This document shows positions 42,701 to 51,500 of a stretch of 64,000 nucleotides of DNA, piece by piece. The position numbers were made by a program, and so were the translations under genes. The notes beneath the pieces were generated by a model that was not told where the DNA came from, searched no databases, and was given only the letters and a program-made list of their open reading frames with translations. This DNA is from Dyadobacter pollutisoli (GTDB lineage: Bacteria > Bacteroidota > Bacteroidia > Cytophagales > Spirosomataceae): NCBI RefSeq assembly GCF_026625565.1, contig NZ_CP112998.1:6980501-7044500 (forward strand). Direction: 5' to 3'. Within the stretch, counting starts at the first letter, position 1. The number at the start of each line of letters is the position of its first letter.

Positions 42701-42864
42701 GCCAGTCGCTAGGGATAGTCGTAGTAGGCGGGTTGATTTTCGCGGGGGTACTGACGCTTTATGTCATTCCTTCCATTTATTCATATTTATCAAGACCATT
42801 GCGGAAACGTGAGGAAGAGGGGAAGGCGCCTTTGGCAGAAGAGGCATTGTTACACACGCACTGA
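39739..42864 (+). CDS. RND (AcrB/HAE1-type) efflux permease
   Basis: The 1041-residue inner-membrane pump has typical HAE1 features: a first helix followed by REYPVTDSPIVMVTTVYPGAS, IEEA-type repeats, the gating region, the paired Asp of helix 4 in GLVVDDAIIVLENI, and the late helices FGTLPIALSLGTASGSRQSLG. The two large porter loops (~40-330, ~560-870) are intact. The DD pair marks the proton-coupled multidrug class. It is co-transcribed with the adaptor and outer-membrane genes. Substrates cannot be told from sequence. Confidence 0.95.
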   Translation: MSAISQVSISRPVLAGVMSVLLILFGIVGYTFLGTREYPVTDSPIVMVTTVYPGASADIIASQVTKPLEEAIAEANGIRSVSSTSREQVSIITVEFELNADLEAAANDVRDKVSKSRQQLPADIEPTVVEKAGTNDILVFLTVQSKTKTLEDVTDFVNINIKERLQSIPGVRLVESYAGRKRAMRLRMDPVKLAAYGLTPLDIQTALQRENVDLPSGRIEGENTEVTLRTQGRLVTEEDFNNMILRESGGAIVRFKDVGQAIMSSQNERTAMIIYNGKTAEYGVGTGVSPQRGANSLAIVDDFTKRFEEIKKSAPKEYEIALGKDFTIPVRNSLSEVEETLLLAFALVSLIIFVFLRDWRSTVIPLLAIPVSIISAFFIMYVAGFSINVLTLLGLVLAIGLVVDDAIIVLENIYSKVEQGMSPVQAARLGSNEIYFAVISTTITLVAVFLPILFLGGLTGRLFKEFAIVVAGSVTVSAFVALTLTPMMSAYLLKSGTSHNWLYKKTEPWFIAMNNVYARSLNAFMKVRWVGIVLLLASFGVAYWLAPKLPSELAPLEDRSMIGLAVIAPEGTSFESMEQSMKQIGTYISDSIPDLNAERTYTAVAAGLGTLAQPVNGGFQWIFLKEPKERKSGLSQAQIFQKLVVASQQFRNVLIIPVQTPTIGGYGNTQPVQYVIQAPSLNGLIGVMPKLMTAVGSNKKLVFADADFKINRPEISINIDRQRAAQLGISTQSIGQTLQLALSSRRYGYFIHNDRQYEVIGQLDRKDRSAPFDLKSLYLKSGSGEMVSLDNLTKQNEGISPPAIYRYNQSYSATISATPAAGTSLGEAIQELDKITAKELPKGFTTALAGQSRDYSESSSSLIFAFVFAIVLIYLVLAAQFESLVDPFIILLTVPMALTGALLSLWFTAQTVNIFSQIGIIMLIGLITKNGILIVEFANQSKEEGSTTFEAAKIAAVSRFRPILMTTLAMIFGTLPIALSLGTASGSRQSLGIVVVGGLIFAGVLTLYVIPSIYSYLSRPLRKREEEGKAPLAEEALLHTH

Positions 42865-42898
42865 TTCCCGCAAGGAAAATTAACAGCACATTTCAATC

Positions 42899-44257
42899 AT
42901 GAAAAGCACAATTTTGAATAGACATTTCGGGATCACAAAGCTTTTGGCCGTGATCCTGGCAATCAGTCCCTTCCTGGCGTCGGGGCAGAAACAGACGTTA
43001 TCATTAGAGCAGGCCATTGATCAGGCCAAAGTACGTAACCGTGAATTGCGCATTGATTCGCTGGGCATTCACAAATCGGCCCAGCAAACAGCGATCAGCC
43101 GCGGGCTGCTGATGCCAAATATTAGCCTCACAGGTCAGTTTCAGCATTATTTTCAAAGACCAGTATTTTTTGGCTTGAATGGAAATGCGAATTCAGAAAA
43201 AATCGACTATGCACGTATCGGTGGTGAAGATGTGGCTGGCGCGCAGGTCACATTGGTGCAGCCGATCTACAATTCGGGTAACAGATATGAAATTCAGCGA
43301 AGAAAACTGCTTGAAAAACAGAGCAAACTGATCTTTCAGGAAAAAGAAGTGGATGTAGTAGCAAGAGTAAAACAAAACTACGTGCAGCAACTCGTTTTGG
43401 CGGAACGGCTAAAACTTCAAACAGAAAGCATTGCGAGAAACGAAAAAGCATTGAAGGATTCGCGGTACCTGCTGGCACAGGGAAAAGCATTGCGCGTGGA
43501 CACATTACGGGCCTATACTTCGGTCAAAAACCTTGAACCCGACGTCCTGAGACTGACTTATGCTTTACAAATCAGCCAGCAGCAGCTGAGGAACCTGCTC
43601 GGTGATGTTTCGGAAACCGAATATGTACTGTCTGATTCATTGGAACTGAATCCGTCGGACTCCATTCCCAGCGAAGCGGGTACTTACAGATTATCGGTTC
43701 ATCAGCGCCCTGACTTACAAATACTCACCCTGAACAAAGAGATTAACGACAAGGAAATTGACCTTTACAAATCAGCGCGACGGCCGGTAGTAAATTTTGT
43801 AAGCCAGTATCAATTGCAAACGCAGACTAACCAGTTCAAATATGGCAATGCAGGTTATCCTCCCGTATTTTTTGCGGGGGTGCAATTTTCAATACCGATT
43901 TTTAGCGGGAATCAGCACGTCAATCGGATCGCTCTTGGAAAGATCGAAAGACAGCAGGCTGATGTCATTTATAACAATGCGCAGGAACAGCTGAAAACGG
44001 AGGTTAAGCAAGTTCTGGCGAGTCTGGTGGAATCAACGGAAAGGATCAAGACGCAGCAGAATGTTTCAAAAACAGCTGAATTGAGTTACTCTATTACCAA
44101 ATACCGATATGAAAAGGGAGTAGCCTCCCGCCTTGAACTGGTGGATGCAGAATTTGCATTGACCACTGCGAAAGCGAATTATCTGGAAGCTGTTTTCGAT
44201 TATCTATCGTCCAAAATCGAACTCGACAGGGTGACTGGCAATGTGAATGCATTGTAA
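42899..44257 (+). CDS. TolC-family outer membrane efflux protein
   Basis: The 452-residue protein has a signal peptide (AVILAISPFLASGQ) and two OEP repeats of long helices (LSLEQAIDQAKVRNRELRIDSLGIHKS ... AERLKLQTESIARNEKALKDSRYLLAQGKALRVDTLRAY; KTQQNVSKTAELSYSITKYRYEKGVASRLELVDAEFALTTAKANYLEAVFDYL). It forms the outer-membrane exit duct for the adjacent RND pump, 34 bases downstream. A hairpin terminator follows. Confidence 0.92.
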   Translation: MKSTILNRHFGITKLLAVILAISPFLASGQKQTLSLEQAIDQAKVRNRELRIDSLGIHKSAQQTAISRGLLMPNISLTGQFQHYFQRPVFFGLNGNANSEKIDYARIGGEDVAGAQVTLVQPIYNSGNRYEIQRRKLLEKQSKLIFQEKEVDVVARVKQNYVQQLVLAERLKLQTESIARNEKALKDSRYLLAQGKALRVDTLRAYTSVKNLEPDVLRLTYALQISQQQLRNLLGDVSETEYVLSDSLELNPSDSIPSEAGTYRLSVHQRPDLQILTLNKEINDKEIDLYKSARRPVVNFVSQYQLQTQTNQFKYGNAGYPPVFFAGVQFSIPIFSGNQHVNRIALGKIERQQADVIYNNAQEQLKTEVKQVLASLVESTERIKTQQNVSKTAELSYSITKYRYEKGVASRLELVDAEFALTTAKANYLEAVFDYLSSKIELDRVTGNVNAL

Positions 44258-44331
44258 TACGGCCCATTGAAGAATATATAAGAGCATTGCGTCCACCCCG
44301 TTTGGTTGTGATTGAGGTTGTGGTGTCGGCT

Positions 44332-44368
44332 ATACCGCAGGATAATTGTCTTGCGGTATTTTTGTTTT
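44332..44368 (+). terminator. Rho-independent terminator of the efflux operon
   Basis: ATACCGCA (44332-44339) pairs with TGCGGTAT (44352-44359) and is followed by a T-rich stretch TTTTTGTTTT, 75 bases after the TolC-family stop. Confidence 0.8.
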
Positions 44369-44404
44369 AGGATAATCGGATAATATCATTAGACAGAAAA
44401 AAAT

Positions 44405-44412
44405 TATATTTG
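44405..44412 (+). promoter_or_regulatory. -7 promoter box
   Basis: TATATTTG fits TAnnTTTG exactly and lies 31 bases before the YjgN-like gene. No clear TTTG is seen 19-21 bases upstream. Confidence 0.4.
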
Positions 44413-44443
44413 ATTTTATCCTCTCATCCGATCAGATCAAAAA

Positions 44444-45403
44444 ATGGAACAGAGTTACAACGAAAGACGTCAGGTTACCTTTCATGGAGAAGGGGCTAAG
44501 TTATTTGGGATTTACATTGTAAATATCCTTTTAACCTTTTTTACACTAGGACTTTACTATCCCTGGGCCAAAGCTGCGATGCTCAAATACCTTTATGAAG
44601 AAACGGAATTTGAACAAAGCCGTTTTACTTTTCATGGTACCGGCAGGGAGATGTTTGTTGGTTTTATCAAAGCCATTGGCATTATTCTGGCGATTTATTG
44701 TGTGCTTTTCCTGGCTATCCTGTCCAATAAACCAGCCGTCATCCTGATTGGCATGCTGATCTTTTATGGAGCATTGCTATTACTGATACCTGTTGCTATT
44801 CATGGCTCGTTGCGGTACAGAATGTCCCGTTCATCCTGGCGCGGCATTCATTTCGGTTACCGCGGGGATCTCAAAGAGTTTGTGAGAGTATTCGTAATTG
44901 GCAGTTTAATAACCATATTCACATTAGGGATTTATTCTTTCTGGCTCATTATTGAAATCCGGAAATATATTTTTAAACACCTGCGATTTGGCAACCTCAC
45001 TTTTTCCTATGAAGGCGATGGAGGAACATTTTTCGTGCTGCATTTGAAAGGATACTTCCTGTTGGTGATCACGTTAGGGATTTATTCTTTCTGGTATGTC
45101 AGGGATCTGTTCAATTATTACATTGATAATATCCGCATGTATCAGGACGACAAAAAGCTTACATTTCGTTCCAATGCCACTGCAGGAGGTTATTTTAAAC
45201 TGATTGTCGGAAATATTCTTATCATTTTGTTTACATTGGGATTAGGAACTCCCTGGGCGATAGTGCGGACCCTGAACTTTGTATTCTCCAACATTGTCAT
45301 CGAAGGTGCGCTGGATGTCAATGCGATCAGACAAACGGAAGAAAGTTATAAAGATGCGACTGGCGAAGATCTGGCAGACATGATCGATATTGGCCTTGTT
45401 TAA
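44444..45403 (+). CDS. YjgN/DUF898-family membrane protein
   Basis: The 319-residue polytopic protein shows the repeated DUF898 unit: VTFHGEGAKLFGIYIVNILLTFFTLGLYYPWAKAAMLKYL, RFTFHGTGREMFVGFIKAIG, LTFSYEGDGGTFFVLHLKGYFLLVITLGIYSFWYVRDL, KLTFRSNATAGGYFKLIVGNILIILFTLGLGTPWAIVRTL. Each unit has a beta stretch then a membrane helix ending in the TLGxYxxW motif. Function of the family is unknown. It is followed after 17 bases by an M48 protease gene, a pairing common in bacteria, so it may be a substrate or partner of the protease. Confidence 0.9.
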   Translation: MEQSYNERRQVTFHGEGAKLFGIYIVNILLTFFTLGLYYPWAKAAMLKYLYEETEFEQSRFTFHGTGREMFVGFIKAIGIILAIYCVLFLAILSNKPAVILIGMLIFYGALLLLIPVAIHGSLRYRMSRSSWRGIHFGYRGDLKEFVRVFVIGSLITIFTLGIYSFWLIIEIRKYIFKHLRFGNLTFSYEGDGGTFFVLHLKGYFLLVITLGIYSFWYVRDLFNYYIDNIRMYQDDKKLTFRSNATAGGYFKLIVGNILIILFTLGLGTPWAIVRTLNFVFSNIVIEGALDVNAIRQTEESYKDATGEDLADMIDIGLV

Positions 45404-45420
45404 ATGACCATTTATAATTT

Positions 45421-46509
45421 ATGCAGCATTTCAGTATCAGCTATTACGACGGCACGGTCTCACTTTCTAACGACGCAACCCTGACGTTAATGCCTGATCA
45501 CTGGCTGATTCACTATGTTGACGAGTCGGGAGAATTGCAGGCAGTAAAATGGAAGCTGGAAAATATCACCACTGATCAGAATCTTACTACGCTGTTTATT
45601 TTTCGGTACGGTGATTTTCCGCAGCAGACGATTGAATGCAAGGAAGAAGCTTTGCCGCGTGCGTTAAAAGAAAAGTACCCGTCAAAAATCTTTTTTGAGA
45701 GGAAGCTTACTCACATTTTTAAGCAAAATAATACGATTCTGATCGGCCTGGTGCTTTTTCTGCTGGCATTACTTGGGGCGGCGTATTTGTATATACTGCC
45801 ATTCGTTGCGGAAAAAATAGCATCTAATATTCCTGAAAGTGTGGAGAAAAGATTAGGAGATGCCATATACGACGGCATGATCGCCGGGTATACCGTGGAT
45901 GATTCCCTAACCCGGAGCGTCAACGATTTTGCGAAATCCATTAACTTCAAAACGGCCTATCCGATTACTGTAACGGTGGTCAAGGAAAATGAAGTCAATG
46001 CGTTCGCGCTTCCCGGCGGGCACGTCGTGGTTTTTGACCAGATTCTTTTAAAGATGAAATCGAAGGAAGAGCTGGCGGCCCTGTTGGGACACGAAGTGGC
46101 CCACGTGCATTACCAGCATTCTTTAAAAAGTATGTTCAGGGGCCTGGCTGGCTACTTATTTGTTTCGCTTCTTTTGAATGATATCAATGGTATAGCGGCT
46201 GTCATGGCTGATAATTCCAATATGCTGGTCAATCTTACTTATTCTAGGGAGCTGGAAACAGAGGCTGATAGAAAAGCAATGAAGGTCATTCAGAGCAATG
46301 GTATCAGCCTGAAAGGTTTTGTGGATTTGTTCCAACTTTTGAAAAACAGCGCTGGCAACGCAGGGCAATATGAGATACTGAGCAGCCATCCGCTTACAGA
46401 AGAAAGGATCACTTATGCCAAAGCAATGTCGCGCGAGCAGACGGGTATCCGCGACCAGTCGCAATTGCAGCGCAAATGGATTGATATTGGAATAAATAGT
46501 GGAAAATGA
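45421..46509 (+). CDS. M48-family membrane metalloprotease
   Basis: The 362-residue protein has an N-terminal ~95-residue cytoplasmic region, one membrane helix (ILIGLVLFLLALLGAAYLYIL, ~106-126) and an M48 catalytic domain. The zinc motif is HEVAHVHYQH (His224, Glu225, His228), and the third-ligand Glu is in SRELETEADRKAM. VNAFALPGGHVVVFDQIL is typical of the HtpX/BepA group. The single anchor and probable periplasmic domain suggest envelope quality control. It lies between the YjgN-like gene and the SHOCT-domain gene in a probable operon. Confidence 0.9.
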   Translation: MQHFSISYYDGTVSLSNDATLTLMPDHWLIHYVDESGELQAVKWKLENITTDQNLTTLFIFRYGDFPQQTIECKEEALPRALKEKYPSKIFFERKLTHIFKQNNTILIGLVLFLLALLGAAYLYILPFVAEKIASNIPESVEKRLGDAIYDGMIAGYTVDDSLTRSVNDFAKSINFKTAYPITVTVVKENEVNAFALPGGHVVVFDQILLKMKSKEELAALLGHEVAHVHYQHSLKSMFRGLAGYLFVSLLLNDINGIAAVMADNSNMLVNLTYSRELETEADRKAMKVIQSNGISLKGFVDLFQLLKNSAGNAGQYEILSSHPLTEERITYAKAMSREQTGIRDQSQLQRKWIDIGINSGK

Positions 46510-46561
46510 AATGCTATGGCACCGTTTTTGTGACGTATAAGGAAAAAGAACTGATCAGAAT

Positions 46562-47380
46562 ATGAAAGCATTGACAAAAGAAGGGCAGCAAAATGTGAAT
46601 GACATTGCTGCCAAATATAACCTCAAAACAGAATCGGTGGAGTCGTTATTAAAGGCCGTAATTAGCGGCAACGGTAATATGGCCCAATTTAATATTCCGG
46701 AACTTGGCGGTACCGGGCAATGGATGAAAGGCGGTATGACAATGGTTGGGGACATGTTCAATAACACATTGAAAAGTACTGTTGATAAGCTCTGTACCGA
46801 ACTTTCAGAACTGGTCAAAACGAAAGTGCTATTTGAAGAATCATCCGATCCTTCGAATGGAAAGCATCCCGTGAATGGTGATTTCGTGGGTAATGTAAGC
46901 AGTTCGTGGCCATCCGTTTTTGGAAATCCCACATCCAGTGGCTCTCAGAATAACTTTCGTTACGCCTATTTTGCGCCGGTAAGAAGGCTAGTGATTGAGG
47001 AAAATGGTAAAACGACTATATACGATACCAAGCATCATCACATTACCGGAATATCGCAGCAGCAGGGGCCGGGTAGTTCCTACAAGTTCAGGAGCCAGGA
47101 AGGAAACGTCGATCTGAGTAGCTTGTCAGTGATTTCCGAGCCAACAGAACCTTCCCAACCCACGCCCGGAATTGCCTATGATATGACGTCTACGGCGGAT
47201 TTGAGAAGCGAGCGCAGTAGTACGACTGACCGCAGCCCGGCTGACCGCAGTACGACTGACCGCAGCCCAGAAGATATAATAATTGCTACAATTGAAAAGG
47301 TTAATATGCTTTTTGAAAAAGGGCAGATTACTGAAGAAGAGTTTAAAGCTAAAAAGCAAGAGTTGCTGGCTAGGTTGTAA
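46562..47380 (+). CDS. SHOCT-domain protein of unknown function
   Basis: The 272-residue soluble protein ends in a SHOCT domain (IEKVNMLFEKGQITEEEFKAKKQELLARL), a short helical hairpin thought to mediate oligomerisation. The N-terminal part is helical (LTKEGQQNVNDIAAKYNLKTESVESLLKAVISG) and followed by a Gly-rich region. A low-complexity Arg/Ser/Thr/Asp linker (residues ~215-240, TTDRSPADRSTTDRSPED) precedes the SHOCT domain. It is the third gene of the unit with the YjgN-like and M48 genes, 52 bases after the protease. Confidence 0.8.
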   Translation: MKALTKEGQQNVNDIAAKYNLKTESVESLLKAVISGNGNMAQFNIPELGGTGQWMKGGMTMVGDMFNNTLKSTVDKLCTELSELVKTKVLFEESSDPSNGKHPVNGDFVGNVSSSWPSVFGNPTSSGSQNNFRYAYFAPVRRLVIEENGKTTIYDTKHHHITGISQQQGPGSSYKFRSQEGNVDLSSLSVISEPTEPSQPTPGIAYDMTSTADLRSERSSTTDRSPADRSTTDRSPEDIIIATIEKVNMLFEKGQITEEEFKAKKQELLARL

Positions 47381-47388
47381 CAAACTTA

Positions 47389-47450
47389 CCCCGTCTAGGC
47401 GCCCCCGTCTGGGCGACCCCGTCTAGGCGACCCCGTCTAGGCGACCCCGT
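47389..47450. repeat. 14-base tandem repeat, four copies
   Basis: CCCCGTCTAGGCGA is repeated four times with single-base changes (47389-47402, 47403-47416, 47417-47430, 47431-47444), plus a partial fifth copy. It is flanked by AAACTTACC on the left and GGCAAGTTT on the right, the arms of the AACTTGCC hairpin family. The array thus sits in the loop of one such hairpin. Confidence 0.75.
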
Positions 47451-47475
47451 TTCCAAAACTTGGCAAGTTTAGGGT

Positions 47476-47522
47476 AATAAGCAGAGAGGCCTGGAATTTC
47501 CGGGCCTCTCTGCTTATTTTTG
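47476..47522 (+). terminator. Strong rho-independent terminator
   Basis: AATAAGCAGAGAGGCC (47476-47491) pairs perfectly with GGCCTCTCTGCTTATT (47503-47518) and is followed by TTTG. It ends the YjgN/M48/SHOCT unit. Confidence 0.88.
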
Positions 47523-47591
47523 TTAAAAACATACAACATTTGCACGGTTAGCCAGTTTAATGTTGACCCGGCGACGTCCGGGAGGAGTTAT

Positions 47592-48467
47592 ATGACAACA
47601 ATGATATTTGCACAGATTTCGAAGATAATTGATCCGATAGCAGTCAAACTGGATAGGTGGACGCTGGAAGGATACCGCTTGCTACCCAACCTGATCATGG
47701 CCGTGCTGATCATGGTTGTTTTCAGGGCCCTTGCCAGGTATGGGGGCAGGTTTATGGAGAGGATATTAGGTCACGCTTCGCAGAATATTGCATTAGTAAG
47801 TCTGATCTCCGCGATAACCCGCATCGCGATTTTTACTACCGGGCTGTTTTTTGCACTGGGGGTATTAGGTTTGGATAAAACCGTTACTTCACTGCTGGCA
47901 GGTGCTGGTGTACTGGCTTTGGCGCTGGGTTTTGCGTTCCAGGACCTCACGACCAACTTCATATCCGGTGCGTTCATTGCGATTCAACGCCCGATCAAGG
48001 TTGGGGACATTATTGAGACCAATGGATTTATAGGGAAGGTACTTTCGATAGGCTTACGTTCGGTTAAGCTGGACAATTTTGCGGGACAAATTGTAGAACT
48101 GCCAAGTAAGGACATTTTTCAAAAACCGATAGTAAACTTTACAAATTCAGGCGAGCGAAGAGTCCAGGTGGAATGCAGCATTGGTTATAAGGACGATCTG
48201 AGCATTGTCGAAAATCTGGCGCTTTCCGCCATGAAAGATCTCAATTTTTTGAACCCGCTGAAACCGATAGAGCTCAACTTTATGAAGTTCAGCGAAAAAA
48301 GCATCGATTTTGAAATCCTTTTTTGGATCAACCAAGACAAAATAGGCCCCGGCCCAGCAAAAAGCATTGTTATGAAGGCTGTGAAACGGGTTTTTGATGA
48401 GCATAATATTGCTTTTCCTACGCCTGTGCGGCCGGTGGAGCAAGTGCCGACTGGTCGGATAGAATAA
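47592..48467 (+). CDS. MscS-type mechanosensitive channel
   Basis: I start at ATG 47592, preceded by a clear GGAGGAG at 47581-47587, unusual for this genome. An in-frame TTG at 47520 lies inside the terminator and is rejected. The 291-residue protein has three membrane helices. The pore helix is AGAGVLALALGFAFQDLTTNFISGAFIAIQRP, and the beta domain starts at IKVGDIIETNGFIGKVLSIGLRSVKL. MscS channels open under membrane tension to release solutes on hypo-osmotic shock. It is a short MscS-core member without extra domains. Confidence 0.92.
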   Translation: MTTMIFAQISKIIDPIAVKLDRWTLEGYRLLPNLIMAVLIMVVFRALARYGGRFMERILGHASQNIALVSLISAITRIAIFTTGLFFALGVLGLDKTVTSLLAGAGVLALALGFAFQDLTTNFISGAFIAIQRPIKVGDIIETNGFIGKVLSIGLRSVKLDNFAGQIVELPSKDIFQKPIVNFTNSGERRVQVECSIGYKDDLSIVENLALSAMKDLNFLNPLKPIELNFMKFSEKSIDFEILFWINQDKIGPGPAKSIVMKAVKRVFDEHNIAFPTPVRPVEQVPTGRIE

Positions 48468-48489
48468 AAAAATACAACACAACACAAAA

Positions 48490-48522
48490 AGACTTGCCAG
48501 GTTTCCAAAACCTGGCAAGTCT
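48490..48522. terminator. Bidirectional hairpin between convergent genes
   Basis: AGACTTGCCAGGTTT and AAACCTGGCAAGTCT pair perfectly (15 pairs) around a three-base loop, between the MscS and metalloprotease genes. On the minus strand the hairpin is followed by a T-run (TTTTTGTG), so it ends the protease transcript. It is a member of the AACTTGCC family. Confidence 0.8.
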
Positions 48523-48531
48523 CGTTCATCA

Positions 48532-51500
48532 TTACGGAATCTTCACTACCGAAAAATTATGGATATTTATATCGTCAGAGACAACAATCTGATAAACACC
48601 CGCAGGTAATTTCGCGAGATCCAACGACATTTTACCCTTACTAAATTTTATCCTTTCTTTAACCAACACACATTGTCCAGCTGAATTGAAAACCTTGACA
48701 TTGCATTGCAGCATATTATGGTCTGGCAATTCAATGTTTAGCAAAGACTGGACAGGGTTAGGGAAATATTTCATTTCCTTCATTCCCGCGGACTCAATTG
48801 CAATCATCCGGCTGTAAGCAAACGAACCATCCGTATCCACCTGTTTCAATCGGTAGTAGTTCATCCCTTTGTCATAGCGGGAATCAGTAAAAGAATATGC
48901 ATTGCGAACCGCGGAAGTTCCAAACCCGGCAACTCTGGCAATCTCATCAAACTTTCTGGCGTCACGCGACCGCTCGATGACAAAATAGTCGTTGTTGACT
49001 TCTGACGAGGTTTCCCAAATCAATTCGTTGCCTTCGGATGTATGCTTTCCCTCAAACCGGGTCAAAGTAACAGGAAGCGCACCACCTGTTGGAGCATTGG
49101 ACAACGCAAAGCCGCTGAATCCAGCTCCAAAGGTGGATTTAAATTCGAAATCGGTATCGAACTGGGTCATCTGGACTGGCGCTGTAAAACTATTCGCAAG
49201 CGTTCCTCCCGCGATGGAGCCCTGACTTTTGACCATTGATTTGATGCTATTGCCATTGAAATTGGGGAGCTCGTTTTCTTTATAATAAAGCGATATCTCG
49301 TAACTGCCGTCTGGACTGTTGTTGGTGGGAGTTACTTTGAATGTCTTATTAGTGACCTTATAGTTGTCAAACCACGCCGTTTCATCAACACCGCTGCGAT
49401 CAACCTGTACGGATGTGCAACCATAGTCATGTGAAGATAAATTCTTTATCTTGGCGATAAGGTTACGGGATTGTGGGTCGCGGAAATAAACTGTGGCATG
49501 AGGGCCTAAATATTGCTCGTCCGGTATTTGGGACAGGCTGTTCATGATCTGAGTATCATATGTGCCCGTTACTTTGACATTGTCTATTGCCCACCAATTG
49601 TTATCCCATTTAGCGATGTAGTGAAACCTGACTTTCATTGCGGCATTCGCGTATGCAACGGGAATCGATATGTTCCGAAGGGCCGGAGCTCCCCATATAC
49701 CAGACGTGCCTGTATTCTCAGTTTGAGTAAGCAAATTATGCCAGGTGGTGCCGTCCCAAACATCTACTATTGCTTTTTCAGCGTGATAATTCCCGTAGTA
49801 GTCAACTCGAAAATATTCAGAGAAAGAGAAGTTGATTGATGTCATTCCAAGAGAGCTGAAAGGGGGGCTTTCAATGATATCATCCCAAGGTTCTGGATAT
49901 TTTGCTGTCCCCGAAATATATAGAAGAGGTTTTCCATTGACATCCAGCCAGAGGGTATTGAATAGCTTGTCAACACCCCAGGCTTTTGGATATTTTTTGC
50001 CCCCTAGCACACTCCAACCTTCCGGCAGACCCGTATTGAAATCCGCATAAATAGCAGTATGAGATTTAACATCAGGCGAAAGGTCATCGTCCGCAATTGT
50101 GATAAAGTGAGTTTGATTGAATGTCTCTGGTGAGGCATTTCCCCCAGCCGGGTTGACCAATGTATAGCTCAAAGAAATGGTTTCATTCCCTTCGATGTAA
50201 GCATCATTGTAGATGCGGACGGTTAGATCCTGAGACAAAGCTCCGTTTTGCAACACGAAACTTTTTGGACTTATGCTGTAGTCTAATGTAACGCCCTGTG
50301 AGGCGGAACCTGTTGGAGTGTTTAAATTAACAGTAACCGGCTGGCTGGGTGCCGCATTAATCCCGACTTTTATGATTTTCTCGACATAAGGCAGGCATTC
50401 ATTAGGTGTTGAACCAGTAACGAAAGCTTCACCCTCGAAAGTAAAAGAACTGTCAGAAGCAAATTGAACTGTCGGAAGTTCGCATGAGTAAACTCTTACA
50501 TCATCGATGTACCAGCCATCCCAACCAATAGCCTGATCCGTTCCTAAATCCCAGCGAAACTGAATTTTATGTCCTGGAAGAAGCCCCAGCAAGCTCAAAT
50601 CAATTTGACTCTGCCCCCAGTTCGATGTGAATGAACCATAATCAGAGCCGGTAAAAGTACCTTGATATTGTAAGGGATTAGTCTCACCTCCGCCGAAAAA
50701 ATTATTGTACGGATTGGCGATGAAGACTGAATCGGGCACCCATAACCATTGTCCATTGTCTATTTTGAATTTTAGATTACCTCCATCTGCCCAATCCTGC
50801 AATGATATATAATGGTCAAACGCCATAAAAAGCTGTGTCGGCGATGTTGCTGGAATGTCAATTTCCGGGCTGAATAAGCTCATCAACCCATTCTGAAAAT
50901 TCGATACATAATCTCCGCCTTCATAGTCATCGGCGAATGCAACGTTTCCTGCCCTACCAGCGGGTGGGCTATTGTCAATTACCCAATTGCGCGGTGCCCA
51001 GGTTGGTGCGCTTCCTACGTTGCTCACTGTCCATCCTCCCATTCCTGATTCAAAGTCTTCATAGAAAATGGCGTTGGCAGGCAATGCACCTTTGCATAGT
51101 GGTCCAACAGCTTCAAATAAGAACGGATATCCACAAACGTTTGGCAATCGCATTTCAACGGCAGCGATCACCTTTGTCAACTGATCCAGGTCCGCTTGGG
51201 TGATTACCGTATTGGACAAAACCTGCATGCCCGGTTCAGTTGACAATTTTGGCAAATTAATGCCCATCAACTCAATCAAAGAGGCCTCTAAAATATCGGC
51301 CTGTGCTGCAAAATCGGTCGTTGAAATCATATGGGCGGCCTGAGCCTGCCAAAAAATATGCGTAGCCTTTGTAAGTCCGATTCCAGTAATAACTTGCCCA
51401 TTATAAGTTCCTCCATCGACTAGCAGGGCATACGCGTGATTTAGAACACCGGAATTGGTATGTACTCCACCACCGTCATCAAATAAGCTGTAAGTGCATG

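Noticed and set aside
47389..47450. CRISPR array
   Set aside because: The units are 14 bases, directly joined with no spacers, and no cas gene is present.
47520..47591. Longer N-terminus of the MscS protein from a TTG start
   Set aside because: The extension starts inside the terminator hairpin. A strong GGAGGAG lies directly before the ATG at 47592.
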